A stretch of 64,000 nt of DNA from Marinobacter sp. ANT_B65 (GCF_002407605.1 NZ_NXGV01000001.1:804895-868894), one strand, 5' to 3'. Shown: positions 49,768 through 60,176, counted from the stretch's first letter. Notes: generated by a model not told the origin, from the sequence alone. Numbers and translations are program-made.

Positions 49768-52700
49768 ATGCCCAGAATGCCCTCCACTGAACGCCCGCCT
49801 GTCCGTTTGATTGCGCTGTTTACCAGTGCTGTCTGGTGGTTGTTGGTGGTTGTTCTGGTGCTGTTTGCTCTTTATGCAGGGATTGGCCGACAGCTTACCC
49901 AGAATATCGACAGCTTCCGGGATGATCTTTCCCGTGAGCTTTCTGTCCGCCTGGGGCACGAAGTAAGCATTGGCAAACTCTCCTCTCGCTGGTTCTGGCT
50001 TGATCCATCTTTTACTGCACAAGATATAGACGTTACCAACCCTGATTCCGGGGTGCAGGTGTTGAGCCTGCAGCATTTGACCATTCGTTTCGATGCTTTG
50101 GCTTCGCTGATGCGTTTGCGGATTGTGTTTGAGGATTTTGAAGCCGAAGGCCTTGAGTTGACGGTGAATCAGCAGGACAGTGGCGACCTTGGCCTTCGGG
50201 GCGCTGACGTGCCGGCGTCACTGAACAACCGGTTCCGGAATTGGCTGGAAGTCGCCCGGAAATGGCTGTCAGACCCTTACATAAAAGTGACCCGCGTAAG
50301 CCTGGGAATCCGCGACAACCAGGGCCACATCCGACACCTCGACATCCCCCAGCTTGACCTGATCTACCACCAGGGCCTGTTCCGTGCGTCCGGGCGGGCC
50401 ATGCAATCCGCGACAACGCAGCAGCTTGCCAGCTTCACTCTTGTAGGAAAGCACTTCTTCCGTGGTAATTTTACCGGTCAGTTGTACCTCGATGTGGATT
50501 CCGGGCGTTTGTTTGACGGGCTTGTCGATGAATACATGTGGCGGGACATTCGCGTAGAAGGGTTCGATCTGGGTGGTGAAGCCTGGCTTACCTTCAGCGA
50601 GGGCGCTTTACAGCAAGTCAGCGGAACGGTCAGAACGCCCTATCTTCAGCTGGGTGTTGGCGGAGAGTCTCTGGCACCGCTGGAGGATATCAGTGCGCGT
50701 TTTGGTTGGAGGCGACATCCAGATGTTATGGAAGTGTCGGCAGAGCCCGGGAACCAGTCGGAAACCATTGGTGAGTGGCACCTCAAACAGCTTTCCTGGG
50801 CCTGGAATGGTAATGAGGTCTCACCATTCAGCCTGAGGCTGCTGCCTGATCGGGATGGGATTACGATCACGGCTGACGCTTTGCCGTTGCGGCCGCTAAG
50901 GAGCTTGATTGGTGCGCTTCCGTTGCTGCCGCCGGTGGCAAGTGACGCGCTGGAACACTATCGGCCTTCCGGTTTCCTTGATGATTTGAAAGTCAGTGTT
51001 CCCGGAGCAGGCGAGAACAGTTTTGAGTTCTCTGGACAGCTCCGGGATGTCGGAGCTGCTGCCTATCAGGGGACTCCTGCAGTCAGCGGTGTGAATGGCT
51101 TCATCTATGTTGATCCGGGGGCTGGGTATGTTATCGCCCGGGCCGGAGAGGAGCCTGTTACTCTGGCCTTTCCAGAATTGTTTGGCAGTGTGTGGTCAAT
51201 GCCCGGGCTTGATGCCAGCGTTGCCTGGAAGCTGGATGGGCCGGTAACCCGTGTGTATGCAGATGACATACGAATGAGCTTTAGCAATGGCAATGGCGAA
51301 GACACTCGCCTGACCGGCGCATTTGACCTGAAGCTTGATAACCAGGGTGAGGATAATCTCGGGCTTCGTATAGAAGTTGAGAATGGCGACGCCTCTATGT
51401 TGGGCGAGTTTGTTCCGGAAAAGATTGTAGATGGCGAATTGTACGAGTGGCTTACCACGGCAATCAAGGAAGCAGACATTACGTCGGGCGTGTTTTACGG
51501 CCATGGTCAGATAGGCAGAGATGCGCCTGCAGGATCTTTCGTTTCATCCATGTGGTACGAGTTCGGAAATGGCACGGTTCAGTACGATGAGCATTGGCCT
51601 GAAGTGACAGAAGCAAGGGGGAAAGTCTCCATACAGAACGGCGACACCCTGGTATCGCTTGAATCCGGAAAAACCGGTGGGCTGTTATTGAACCCTGGCA
51701 CTGTCGCCGTTATTCCCGGTAATGAAGGGGCACTTGTCCGGGTGGATATCTCGGCTCTGGTGCCTGGCGATTCCATCGCGTTCTGGATGGCAAACAGTCC
51801 GTTTGGGGACATGGCCGGCCCTCAGGCTGCAAGCCTGAAATATGCGGGTGATTACCAGCTTGATCTGGGTATTGATTTGCCTCTTGCCGGCGCTGGCGAT
51901 GTGGTGGTTGCCGCTGAAGTCAGTACATCGAATGGTTATATTGAGTATCCGGAAGCAGACCTGAGCTGGGACGAAATTTCCGGGTCAGTGGAGTACCACT
52001 CAGACAAGGGTTTTTCCGGAGAGCCCCTCGGAGCAAGGTTTCTTGGTGAGCCCGTCAAGGTCAGTTTCAGCCAGCCATCGTCAGGCAGTGCTTCCGGTGC
52101 AAACACGCTGACAATCCGGCAAGCCGGTTCGTTATCCGTACCCGGGGCGCTCCGGCAGGCAGGCTTGCTGGACCCCGATGTTGAGGCCCGCGGTGGGATG
52201 GACGAGGGCGGATATGGGCTGAAAGGCAGAATTGATTACTCTGCGGAGCTCAACGTAACGGCTGACACGGCATCGCAGATTATCGTTCGCTCTGACCTTG
52301 AAGGGCTGGCTATTGACTGGCCAGGCCCCTTTTCAAAGAAGGGGGCGGAAGCTGCTCCGCTGGTTGCGGAAATCAACCCCGAGGCAGCAAATGGGGTCGG
52401 CATAACGGGAAGCTGGGAAGATCGCGCGACTTTCGATCTGCTGCTCAAAAGCTCAGGTGTCGAGCTGACGTTCGGTAAGCTGTATCTTGGGGATCAGACG
52501 CTCACGGATATTCATCTTGAAGCGCTGGATCTGGGGGATCGCTGGATTGTCACGACCCGCTCTGAACGGGCTGCGGGCCGGATGGTATTCCCGGACGATG
52601 ATCGCCCTGTGACCGCAGATTTTGACGTGCTGCGTCTCGTCCGGAATAACTCCAGTGTAAAAAGTACGCCAGAGTTGCTGACGATTGAACAACAGTTGGA

Positions 52701-53556
52701 AGCCTTCCGGGCTATGGATATCGTGAACTGGCCTGATATAGATATCGCCATTTCAGAACTGCAGCTTAATGAAGACAGCCTGGGGCGCTGGACGTTTCAG
52801 GTGCGTCCCGAGCCTGATCAACTTAATATCTCCGGGATTGAGGGGCGCCTGAAGTCTCTTACACTTCTGGGTGAAATGACCTGGAGCGTTGTAGACAACC
52901 GGGAAACCAGTCAGTTTTCAGGATCAGTTTCCGGCGGTGCTGTGGCGGATCTGGGTGAGTTGTTTGATACCGATATCCCGCTTTCCAATAAGCAGACAGA
53001 CGTTCAGCTGGAGCTGGACTGGCCGGGGAGACCGGATGAGTTCGATATAGCGGAACTCAGTGGTGAAGTCAGTCTGCGGCTTGATGATGGCGTTATTCTG
53101 GAGCGAAACAACAGCGCTCAGGTTTTCCGGATATTCAACCTGCTCAATGCCGATACGCTCTGGCGCAGGCTGAAGCTGGATTTTTCCGATCTGTATGAAC
53201 GCGGTGTTGCATTCGATGCGATTTCAGGTAAAGCCCGGCTGGACAGGGGGTTGCTGACTATGGAACCGGAGCTTCAGGTAGTGGGGCCATCGGGAGCGTT
53301 CAAGCTCAGTGGTTCCACAAGCCTCACAGACGGCGCGCTTGATATGCGTCTGGTGGTCGTTTTACCGCTGACCCAGAACCTGCCTCTGGCTGCGCTGCTG
53401 ATGGGCGCCAGCGCGCCTATCGGGGGTGCGCTGTTCGTGCTGGACAAGGTGCTGGGTGACCCGTTGAGCAAATTGACCAGCGCTACCTACAATGTAACCG
53501 GCTCCTGGAACGAACCGGAAGTAGACCTTCGGCAGGTTTTTGATACCGGTAATTAG
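49768..53556 (+). CDS. yhdP: YhdP family AsmA-like protein
   Basis: A 1262-residue inner-membrane-anchored AsmA-like protein, close to E. coli YhdP (1266). With TamB and YdbH it forms hydrophobic grooves that carry phospholipid to the outer membrane. One N-terminal membrane helix (FTSAVWWLLVVVLVLFALYA, about 16-35), then a long periplasmic beta-strand region, and a C-terminal AsmA-like end (MLVVVLPLTQNL-like segment DMRLVVVLPLTQNLPLAALL). It is the last gene of the mre-maf-rng run. Nitrilase and tldD genes usually found next are missing. Confidence 0.92.
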   Translation: MPRMPSTERPPVRLIALFTSAVWWLLVVVLVLFALYAGIGRQLTQNIDSFRDDLSRELSVRLGHEVSIGKLSSRWFWLDPSFTAQDIDVTNPDSGVQVLSLQHLTIRFDALASLMRLRIVFEDFEAEGLELTVNQQDSGDLGLRGADVPASLNNRFRNWLEVARKWLSDPYIKVTRVSLGIRDNQGHIRHLDIPQLDLIYHQGLFRASGRAMQSATTQQLASFTLVGKHFFRGNFTGQLYLDVDSGRLFDGLVDEYMWRDIRVEGFDLGGEAWLTFSEGALQQVSGTVRTPYLQLGVGGESLAPLEDISARFGWRRHPDVMEVSAEPGNQSETIGEWHLKQLSWAWNGNEVSPFSLRLLPDRDGITITADALPLRPLRSLIGALPLLPPVASDALEHYRPSGFLDDLKVSVPGAGENSFEFSGQLRDVGAAAYQGTPAVSGVNGFIYVDPGAGYVIARAGEEPVTLAFPELFGSVWSMPGLDASVAWKLDGPVTRVYADDIRMSFSNGNGEDTRLTGAFDLKLDNQGEDNLGLRIEVENGDASMLGEFVPEKIVDGELYEWLTTAIKEADITSGVFYGHGQIGRDAPAGSFVSSMWYEFGNGTVQYDEHWPEVTEARGKVSIQNGDTLVSLESGKTGGLLLNPGTVAVIPGNEGALVRVDISALVPGDSIAFWMANSPFGDMAGPQAASLKYAGDYQLDLGIDLPLAGAGDVVVAAEVSTSNGYIEYPEADLSWDEISGSVEYHSDKGFSGEPLGARFLGEPVKVSFSQPSSGSASGANTLTIRQAGSLSVPGALRQAGLLDPDVEARGGMDEGGYGLKGRIDYSAELNVTADTASQIIVRSDLEGLAIDWPGPFSKKGAEAAPLVAEINPEAANGVGITGSWEDRATFDLLLKSSGVELTFGKLYLGDQTLTDIHLEALDLGDRWIVTTRSERAAGRMVFPDDDRPVTADFDVLRLVRNNSSVKSTPELLTIEQQLEAFRAMDIVNWPDIDIAISELQLNEDSLGRWTFQVRPEPDQLNISGIEGRLKSLTLLGEMTWSVVDNRETSQFSGSVSGGAVADLGELFDTDIPLSNKQTDVQLELDWPGRPDEFDIAELSGEVSLRLDDGVILERNNSAQVFRIFNLLNADTLWRRLKLDFSDLYERGVAFDAISGKARLDRGLLTMEPELQVVGPSGAFKLSGSTSLTDGALDMRLVVVLPLTQNLPLAALLMGASAPIGGALFVLDKVLGDPLSKLTSATYNVTGSWNEPEVDLRQVFDTGN

Positions 53557-53577
53557 GCCCTGTCCAGAGCTGGGAAA

Positions 53578-54102
53578 TCAGGCCTCAACTTCGTCAATGC
53601 GTTCTCGCAGGTAGCGGAACAGCTTGCGGGTCTGGCCGGTGTTCTTCTGTTTTTCTACATCCTTGCGGGCGTTGCGGACAAGGTTGCGTAAGTGTTGTAT
53701 ATCAGCACCAGGGCAGTAACTGAAGAACTCGCCCGCTACGGAATCACCTTCGGTAATCATGCGGTCACGCCAGCGTTCAGCCAGGTGATGGCGACGGGTA
53801 TGTTCCACGCTTCCCGAGTCAAAGGCATCGATGGCTCTCTGTACAGCTTCAGGGTCATCTTCCTGCCGGATAATCTTGCCAATATACTGAAGGTGACGCC
53901 TCTTGGCCTCGTTCTGGCGAATCCTGCGGGACTCCTCGATAGCGTTTCTCAGAGTATCGCTGATGCTGAGTGTATCAAGCTGCTCATCGCTCAACTCCAT
54001 CATGCGCTTGCCAATATTCTGGAGCGCGTGCATGTCTCGCTTGAGCTGGGATTTACTTGGCCCGGAATATTGCGGGGCTTCGTCTTGGTTGCTGTCGATC
54101 AT
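53578..54102 (-). CDS. darP: Ribosome-associated protein DarP (YjgA, DUF615)
   Basis: A 174-residue cytosolic protein, helical and highly charged, that helps late assembly of the 50S subunit. Family segments: SKSQLKRDMHALQNIGKRMM near the N-terminus, RQNEAKRRHLQYIGKIIR and ERWRDRMITEGD. Convergent with yhdP, 21 bases apart and without a terminator. Probably the last gene of the long minus-strand run that includes mgtE. Confidence 0.92.
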   Translation of the reverse strand: MIDSNQDEAPQYSGPSKSQLKRDMHALQNIGKRMMELSDEQLDTLSISDTLRNAIEESRRIRQNEAKRRHLQYIGKIIRQEDDPEAVQRAIDAFDSGSVEHTRRHHLAERWRDRMITEGDSVAGEFFSYCPGADIQHLRNLVRNARKDVEKQKNTGQTRKLFRYLRERIDEVEA

Positions 54103-54124
54103 TGTTCATTCCAGATTAGTCGGT

Positions 54125-55486
54125 TCAGGCGTAGAAGAGGGTGGCCAGGCCCAGAAAAGATGTAAAGCCAACCACATCTGTGACTGTTGTCAGTATAACG
54201 CTGCCGGCCAATGCCGGGTCGATATTGCGGGACTTCAGGAATAGCGGTAATACCGTGCCCACGAGTGCGGCCGCGACCAGGTTGATCATCAGGGCAGCGG
54301 CAATAATCCCACCGATGGTTACATCCTGAAACCAGATCATCGCGGCTGCAGCCACTAACGTGGCCCAGAGCACGCCGTTGAGCATGCTCGAAAGAAACTC
54401 CCGGTTCAGCAGCCAGCCCACGTTGGCGGAGCTGATCTGCCCCACAGCCATGCCCCTGATCACAAGGGTGAGTGTCTGGCTGCCTGCTATGCCTCCCATA
54501 CTGGCAACGATTGGCATCAGTATGGCAAGGGCGACAACCTGGTCAATGGTGCCCTCAAACAGTCCTATCACCCCGGACGCAATAAAGGCGGTGACAAGAT
54601 TGACTCCTAACCATACAGCCCTGCGTCTGGTGGTTTTCCAGACCGGAGCGAAGGTGTCCTCATCGTCATCCAGCCCGGCCATACTCATCAGTGAGTGGTC
54701 GGCATCCTCACGGATAACATCCACCACGTCATCGATGGTTATCCTGCCCAGCAACCGCCCCTCTGAGTTTACCACCGGAGCGGAAATAAGATCGTAGCGC
54801 TCGAAAAGGTGGGCCACTTTGGTGTCAGAAAGGGTGACCGGTATAGGTTCTATATCGGTATCCATGACTTCCCGCACCGTTGCGGTTTGATTGGATACCA
54901 GCATTTTTGTAATGGGGAGCATGCCGATAAACTCGTCGCGCCGGCTTACTACAATCAGGCTGTCAGTCATCGGGGGTAGCGCTCTGTGCCGGCGCAGGTA
55001 TCGCAATACTACATCAATGCTCAGGTCGGGGCGCACGGTGATGGTGTCCGTGTTCATCAGGCCGCCGGCGGTGTCATCCGGGTAGGAAAGCACCTCTTCG
55101 ACCCGTTGCCGGTCCTGTTCATCCATGGTGTCCAGAACTTCCTGGATCACCGTGTCCGGTAACTGTTGCAGAAGGTCGGCGAGATCGTCGGACTCGAAGT
55201 CCTCGATGATATCCGCCAGTTCCTGAGCGTTCAGCCGGCTCAGATATTCCGCACGAATGTCCTCATTAAGGTACTGGAGAACATCGCCTTCCAGCTGTTT
55301 ATCTACCAGATTCCACAGCAGAGCACGTTGGCGCGGAGGAGAGGATTCGAGTAAGTGAGCGATATCGCTGGGGCTCAAGCCACCATTGAGGATGCGGGCG
55401 ACCTGTTTCAGGGCACCACTGTCCAGCGCTTCACTCAGCGAGCGTAAACGTTGGCGGGCCTGGCTTTTTTCCAGAATATCGGACAT
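54125..55486 (-). CDS. mgtE: Magnesium transporter MgtE
   Basis: Mg2+-gated Mg2+ channel. The 453-residue protein has the N-terminal helical superhelix (about 20-140), two CBS domains (about 140-265; MNTDTITVRPDLSIDVVLRY, SEGRLLGRITIDDVVDVI), and five membrane helices. The pore region holds LMPIVASMGGIAGSQTLTLV and the last helix VVGFTSFLGLATLF. It lies 94 bases downstream of npr and 22 upstream of darP. Confidence 0.94.
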   Translation of the reverse strand: MSDILEKSQARQRLRSLSEALDSGALKQVARILNGGLSPSDIAHLLESSPPRQRALLWNLVDKQLEGDVLQYLNEDIRAEYLSRLNAQELADIIEDFESDDLADLLQQLPDTVIQEVLDTMDEQDRQRVEEVLSYPDDTAGGLMNTDTITVRPDLSIDVVLRYLRRHRALPPMTDSLIVVSRRDEFIGMLPITKMLVSNQTATVREVMDTDIEPIPVTLSDTKVAHLFERYDLISAPVVNSEGRLLGRITIDDVVDVIREDADHSLMSMAGLDDDEDTFAPVWKTTRRRAVWLGVNLVTAFIASGVIGLFEGTIDQVVALAILMPIVASMGGIAGSQTLTLVIRGMAVGQISSANVGWLLNREFLSSMLNGVLWATLVAAAAMIWFQDVTIGGIIAAALMINLVAAALVGTVLPLFLKSRNIDPALAGSVILTTVTDVVGFTSFLGLATLFYA

Positions 55487-55580
55487 GAATCACCTACGCA
55501 CAGAAAACGCCTGTATTATAACGGAGTTAGCCTTTGCACGTGAGAAAGAGTTGCAGGGAAATGCTATGGAAAATGGCGAG

Positions 55581-55850
55581 CTATTCACCTTCCCCGAAGT
55601 AATCGTTTATCAGCGCGGTTAAGGCTTCAATGGCTTCCTGCTCTCCCGGGCCTTCGGCCACAAGCTCCACTTCAGTGCCTTTGCTGGCCGCGAGCATCAT
55701 GACTTGCATGATATTTTTCGCATCTACCTCGCGGCCTTTGCCGCAGACTTTGACAGAACAATCGAAAGCCGATGCGGTGGCAACCAGTTTGGCGGTGGCC
55801 CGGGCATGCAGCCCAAGTTTATTGATAATAACAATCTGCTGACGTATCAC
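55581..55850 (-). CDS. ptsO: HPr-like phosphocarrier NPr (nitrogen PTS)
   Basis: Phosphocarrier that passes phosphate from PtsP to PtsN (EIIA-Ntr). 89 residues with the active histidine at 15 in KLGLHARATAKL. The HPr regulatory serine position reads Asn (DAKNIMQVMML), so it is unlikely to be controlled by HPr kinase. Start is GTG, six bases after the rapZ stop. Follows rapZ and ptsN, the conserved Ntr-PTS order. Confidence 0.93.
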   Translation of the reverse strand: MIRQQIVIINKLGLHARATAKLVATASAFDCSVKVCGKGREVDAKNIMQVMMLAASKGTEVELVAEGPGEQEAIEALTALINDYFGEGE

Positions 55851-55856
55851 TCTGGG

Positions 55857-56741
55857 TCAGACCTCTTTCCGGGCCTGCAGGTGCGGCAATTCGGTGTGAC
55901 GCACCTGTGCGTTGCTGCTGTGCTCGCGGAAATACTTTCCCAACTGTTCGCACACGTACACCGAGCGATGCTGGCCGCCAGTGCATCCAATGGAAATGGT
56001 CATGTAACTGCGATTGCTGTCTGCAAAAGAAGGAATCCAGCTTTCGAGGAATGCAATAAGGTCGTTTACCATTTTATGACTTGCGGGTTCTTTTTCCAGA
56101 AACTCGATCACCGGCCCGTCAAGACCTGTAAATTTGCGCAGGCTGGTATCCCAATAGGGGTTCGGTAAACAGCGCACATCGAATACGTAATCAGAATCCA
56201 GCGGAACGCCGTGCTTGAAGCCGAACGACTGGAACAACAGGGCCAGTTCCTGGTCTTTGCGGCCCGCTACTCTCTGCTTCACCATATCCCGCAACTCGTA
56301 CATCGAGAGCCCTTTGGTGTTGATGTAGAGATCCGCGAGCTTTGAAAGTGGCTCCAGCAGAGCTTTTTCGTTGTCAATAGCTTCTCTGAGAGAGGTTTTG
56401 TCATCGCTCAGAGGATGCTTTCGACGAGTGGCATGAAAGCGCTGCAGCAAGGACTGCTCATCGGCATCCAGGTATATGATTTCTACCTGAATATCAGCCT
56501 TGCGAAGTTTGCGGTAAATATCTTCGAAATTGGCCAGTTCGCCTGACAGGTTGCGGGCATCAATACTGACCGCCATCTTGTCGAGCCTTCCCGGCGCGCT
56601 CTGGTTAGCCGCCTCCCGGGTAAGAGGGAAAAGAAGCCCGATAGGCAGGTTATCGATGCAGTAATATCCCAGGTCTTCCAGTACGTGAAGAGCTGTACTC
56701 TTGCCGGAACCGGACCGGCCACTGACGATGATCAGCTTCAT
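55857..56741 (-). CDS. rapZ: RNase adapter protein RapZ
   Basis: Nucleotide-binding adapter that, in enterics, delivers small RNAs to RNase E to control GlmS. Walker A GRSGSGKST at 8-16, Walker B-like YLDADEQSLLQRFHATRRKH, and the C-terminal domain with FDVRCLPNPYWD and SIGCTGGQHRSVYV. 294 residues against 284 in E. coli. Next to ptsN and npr, as is usual. Confidence 0.94.
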   Translation of the reverse strand: MKLIIVSGRSGSGKSTALHVLEDLGYYCIDNLPIGLLFPLTREAANQSAPGRLDKMAVSIDARNLSGELANFEDIYRKLRKADIQVEIIYLDADEQSLLQRFHATRRKHPLSDDKTSLREAIDNEKALLEPLSKLADLYINTKGLSMYELRDMVKQRVAGRKDQELALLFQSFGFKHGVPLDSDYVFDVRCLPNPYWDTSLRKFTGLDGPVIEFLEKEPASHKMVNDLIAFLESWIPSFADSNRSYMTISIGCTGGQHRSVYVCEQLGKYFREHSSNAQVRHTELPHLQARKEV

Positions 56742-56770
56742 GGTGAAACAGCCTGTTGCCAGAGTGGGTA

Positions 56771-57241
56771 TCAGCCGTTTTCGGCCGTCATGCGTTGGTA
56801 AAGTGTCTGAGCATCCTCACATTGCCTGAGGCTGTCGCAAAATGTGCTTTCATTGAATTTCTCTGCGAGCTGGCTCAGTAATTCCAGATGTTCGCTGGTG
56901 GCTTCCTTGGGCACAACAAGTGCAAACACGAGATCCACCGGTTGGTTGTCAATAGCATCAAACTCGACGGCTTCTTCCAGCGTTATCAGGACGCCAATTA
57001 CATGTTCGAGCCCTTCCAGACGGCAGTGGGGGATGGCGATCCCCTGGCCGATTCCGGTGCTGCCCAGCCGTTCACGAGCGATCAGATTGTTGAAGATCTG
57101 GCTCTCGCCGAGTGAATCATTGTGCTGACGGATCTGCTCGGCAATGAACTCCAGAACCCGCTTTTTACTTGATGCGGGTACCTTGCACTGGGTCAGTTCC
57201 GGCGCAAGAATGTTGTCTATTGTCAGGGATGTGTCGCTCAT
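56771..57241 (-). CDS. ptsN: PTS IIA-like nitrogen-regulatory protein PtsN
   Basis: EIIA-Ntr, a phospho-regulated protein linking nitrogen and carbon status to potassium transport and other targets. 156 residues; phosphorylated histidine at about 72 in GQGIAIPHCRLEGL. Preceded by hpf, from which it is separated by a minus-strand terminator-like hairpin, so its expression may be lower than that of rpoN-hpf. Confidence 0.94.
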   Translation of the reverse strand: MSDTSLTIDNILAPELTQCKVPASSKKRVLEFIAEQIRQHNDSLGESQIFNNLIARERLGSTGIGQGIAIPHCRLEGLEHVIGVLITLEEAVEFDAIDNQPVDLVFALVVPKEATSEHLELLSQLAEKFNESTFCDSLRQCEDAQTLYQRMTAENG

Positions 57242-57261
57242 GAATCGACCGTGCTTCCGTT

Positions 57262-57295
57262 AAAAAAAACTGCGACACGTTGTCCGCGCCGCAGT
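57262..57295 (-). terminator. Terminator or attenuator between hpf and ptsN
   Basis: On the minus strand ACTGCG...CGCAGT (57290-57295 with 57269-57274) with partial inner pairing (GACA/TGTC), followed by eight T. It lies inside an otherwise conserved operon and probably reduces read-through from rpoN-hpf into ptsN-rapZ-npr. Confidence 0.6.
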
Positions 57296-57326
57296 CTGAT
57301 GAGATGACATGCCTGAAAACAGCCGC

Positions 57327-57635
57327 CTAGCGGGCGGTGTTCCCCTGCATCCTGTCTACACTCTTTTCTTTGTGCTTGAGAATCTGCCGGTCAAGCTTAT
57401 CGATGAGTCCGTCGATAGCTGCGTACATATCCTCACTTTCCGCCTTTGCGTGAATCTCACCACCAACCACGTGGAGTGTTGCGTCCGCTATCTGACGAAC
57501 CTTATCTACTTCCAGGGTCACCTGGCAGTTACTGATGTGGTCGAAGTGCCGCTCCAGTCGCTGAAACTTTTCAGACACATAATCCTTCAGGGCGGGAGTC
57601 AGTTCTACGTGATGGCCTGAAATATTAAGTTGCAT
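57327..57635 (-). CDS. hpf: Ribosome hibernation promoting factor, short form
   Basis: Binds the 30S decoding region in stationary phase and favours 100S dimers. 102 residues, a single HPF/YfiA domain: MQLNISGHHVELTPALKDYV, QVTLEVDKVRQIADATLHV, EDMYAAIDGLIDKLDRQI. No C-terminal dimerisation domain, so short HPF as in other gammaproteobacteria, which also need RMF. 106 bases after rpoN. Confidence 0.94.
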   Translation of the reverse strand: MQLNISGHHVELTPALKDYVSEKFQRLERHFDHISNCQVTLEVDKVRQIADATLHVVGGEIHAKAESEDMYAAIDGLIDKLDRQILKHKEKSVDRMQGNTAR

Positions 57636-57741
57636 AGACGTCTCCTGTTGTTATCCGTTCCGGCTCTGGGAGCCCGGCCTGGGTGCTGACACCTGTTATT
57701 GCGCCAGCGAAATTCTTGAGAACCCGTAAACAGTGCCTGGT

Positions 57742-59271
57742 TCAGACCAGACGCTTGCGTTCGTTCGAAGGCGGAATGTGCATCGCCTCACGATATTTTG
57801 CAACTGTGCGTCGCGCAACCTTGATTCCCTGTTCTCCAAGCATGGCTGCAATCTTGCTGTCACTCAACGGCTTTTTAGGTGTTTCTGCAGCAATTAACTT
57901 TTTGATCATGGCGCGAATCGCTGTTGAGGAACATTCGCCGCCCTCGTCGGTACTGACGTGGCTGGAGAAAAAGTACTTCAGTTCAAAGATGCCTCGCGGT
58001 GTATGCATGTATTTTTGTGTGGTTACACGGGAAATGGTGGATTCGTGCATTTCCACAACCTGGGCAATATCCGAGAGGATCAGTGGCTTCATTGCCTCCT
58101 CCCCATAATCCAGAAATCCCTGCTGATGCTCAACAATACGCGTGGCAACCTTCAGCAGAGTTTCGTTCCGGCTTTGCAGGCTTTTTATAAACCACTTGGC
58201 TTCCTGGAGCTGGTCGCGAAGATAGGTGTTATCCGCACTGCTGTCGGCCCGCCTTATTAGTGAAGCATAGCTGGCATTTACGCGTATGCGCGGAGCAATT
58301 TCAGGATTCAGCTCTACCCGCCAGCGGCCATTGTGCTTGCGAACGATGACATCGGGAATGACATAATCCGGCTCGGTCCGGTCTATGATGTCGCCGGGGC
58401 GCGGGTTGAGGCCGGTGATAAGGGTAAGCACGTCACGCAGCTGTTCTTCCTTGAGGCGGCTGCGGCGGAGCAGCTGGGCATAATCACGGTTGCCCAGCAG
58501 ATTTATGTAATGGGTGATGACGAGTCGTGCCTGGGCAAGCCAGGGAGTTTCCGGTGGTAGCTGGTTGAGCTGGATCAGCAGACAGTCCTGAAGATCCCGG
58601 GCAAAAACTCCCGGTGGATCGAAGTGTTGCAGCCGGCGTAAAACGGCTTCTACTTCATCTATCTCAAGGGGGTCCTCATCTGTATCGTCGGTCAGGCCGG
58701 CATAGATGTCCTCAACAGGGCTGGTGAGGTACCCGCGCTCGTCCACTGCATCCATCAGGGCGTGAGCAATGGCCTGATCCCGTTCGTTCAAAGGTGTCAG
58801 GTTGAGCTGCCACTCCAGATGATCTCTCAGGGTTTCGGTTGGTGAGTTTCTGGTTTCGAAATCATGGTCGTTTTCGTCATCATTCCGTGCAGCGGGGGCA
58901 GGGGCCGACTGATAAACGTCTTCCCATGCGGTATCAACGGGCAGATCGTCGGGAAGTGTATCCGGGATTTCGTTTTCAGACTGCCAGTCCGGGCCGGTTT
59001 CGCTCTCATCCCAGTCGGAGGTGGGTGTATCAGCTGTCGCTTCAGCGGACATTTCGACGGCGGAACTATCCTGATTCTGATCACTGTCGGCTGAAGGCGA
59101 TTCAATCTGCTCGTCATCTTCCGAATTTTCCAGCAGGGGATTGGATTCCAGGGCTTGCTGGATTTCCTGCTGGAGATCGAGAGTTGATAACTGCAGAAGC
59201 CTGATCGCCTGTTGCAGCTGGGGCGTCATTGTCAGGCTCTGACCCAGCTTTAATTGTAATGAGGCTTTCAT
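57742..59271 (-). CDS. rpoN: RNA polymerase sigma-54 factor
   Basis: Alternative sigma factor for nitrogen, motility and other enhancer-dependent promoters. The 509-residue protein has the Gln-rich region I ([20 protein letters not shown]), an acidic region II (about 50-130), the core-binding domain, the helix-turn-helix [20 protein letters not shown] and the RpoN box [10 protein letters not shown] near the end. I use ATG 59271; an ATG two codons earlier is also possible. Between lptB and hpf, as usual. Confidence 0.96.
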   Translation of the reverse strand: MKASLQLKLGQSLTMTPQLQQAIRLLQLSTLDLQQEIQQALESNPLLENSEDDEQIESPSADSDQNQDSSAVEMSAEATADTPTSDWDESETGPDWQSENEIPDTLPDDLPVDTAWEDVYQSAPAPAARNDDENDHDFETRNSPTETLRDHLEWQLNLTPLNERDQAIAHALMDAVDERGYLTSPVEDIYAGLTDDTDEDPLEIDEVEAVLRRLQHFDPPGVFARDLQDCLLIQLNQLPPETPWLAQARLVITHYINLLGNRDYAQLLRRSRLKEEQLRDVLTLITGLNPRPGDIIDRTEPDYVIPDVIVRKHNGRWRVELNPEIAPRIRVNASYASLIRRADSSADNTYLRDQLQEAKWFIKSLQSRNETLLKVATRIVEHQQGFLDYGEEAMKPLILSDIAQVVEMHESTISRVTTQKYMHTPRGIFELKYFFSSHVSTDEGGECSSTAIRAMIKKLIAAETPKKPLSDSKIAAMLGEQGIKVARRTVAKYREAMHIPPSNERKRLV

Positions 59272-59450
59272 AACCATCGCTCAGGATCCGTCACACTTAC
59301 CTGCTCTGAATTTCTTGCATTGGCCAAAAAATCTATGTATGTCGGCTACTTGCCGCCCCTATAGATTACCCTAGCAAGTTCTTTGCCGAGTTTACTTGCT
59401 CCCGGTCAGCAAAACAATCGAAGGGACATGCTCCGGAGCGAAAACAGACC

Positions 59451-60176
59451 CTAAAGGCGAAATTCATTTCCAAGATACACTTCTTTAACTTGTTGATTGG
59501 CAAGTATGGTTTCGGAGTTTCCGGAAGCGATAATGTGGCCTCCGGAAACTATGTAAGCGTTCTCGCAGATATCCAGTGTTTCACGCACGTTGTGATCTGT
59601 GATCAGAACGCCTATGCCCTTGTCCCGGAGGTGGCGGATAATCTGTTTGATATCACTTACGGAAATGGGGTCTACCCCGGCAAACGGCTCGTCCAGAAGG
59701 ATGAAAGCCGGTTCCATTGCCAGGGCGCGGGCAATTTCGACCCGGCGCCGTTCACCGCCGGAGAGTGCCATGCCCAGGCTGTCGCGGATATGGGTAATGT
59801 GGAACTCTTCCAGCAGTTGTTCGAGTTTACTCAAACGTTCAGTGCGGCTGAGGGATTTACGGGTTTCCAGAATCGCCATAATGTTATCCCGCACTGAGAG
59901 CTTGCGGAATACAGATGCTTCCTGCGGAAGGTAGCCAATGCCTTTGCGGGCCCGGCCATGCATGGGCAGTGGCGTGATGTCCTGGCTGTCTATGGTTATA
60001 CGGCCATTGTCAGCATTCACCAGCCCCACAATCATGTAAAAACAGGTGGTTTTTCCGGCGCCGTTGGGGCCGAGCAGGCCTACGATCTCGCCGCTGCGAA
60101 TTTCCAGTGAGACATCAATGACCACTTTTTTCTGTTTATAGCTTTTTGCCAGGTTACTCGCTCTGAGAACTGCCAT
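59451..60176 (-). CDS. lptB: LPS export ABC transporter ATPase LptB
   Basis: Cytoplasmic ATPase of LptB2FG, which pulls LPS from the inner membrane. 241 residues; Walker A GPNGAGKT (36-43), Q-loop [14 protein letters not shown], signature [15 protein letters not shown] and Walker [14 protein letters not shown]. Downstream of lptA by 17 bases and followed after 179 bases by rpoN. Confidence 0.97.
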   Translation of the reverse strand: MAVLRASNLAKSYKQKKVVIDVSLEIRSGEIVGLLGPNGAGKTTCFYMIVGLVNADNGRITIDSQDITPLPMHGRARKGIGYLPQEASVFRKLSVRDNIMAILETRKSLSRTERLSKLEQLLEEFHITHIRDSLGMALSGGERRRVEIARALAMEPAFILLDEPFAGVDPISVSDIKQIIRHLRDKGIGVLITDHNVRETLDICENAYIVSGGHIIASGNSETILANQQVKEVYLGNEFRL

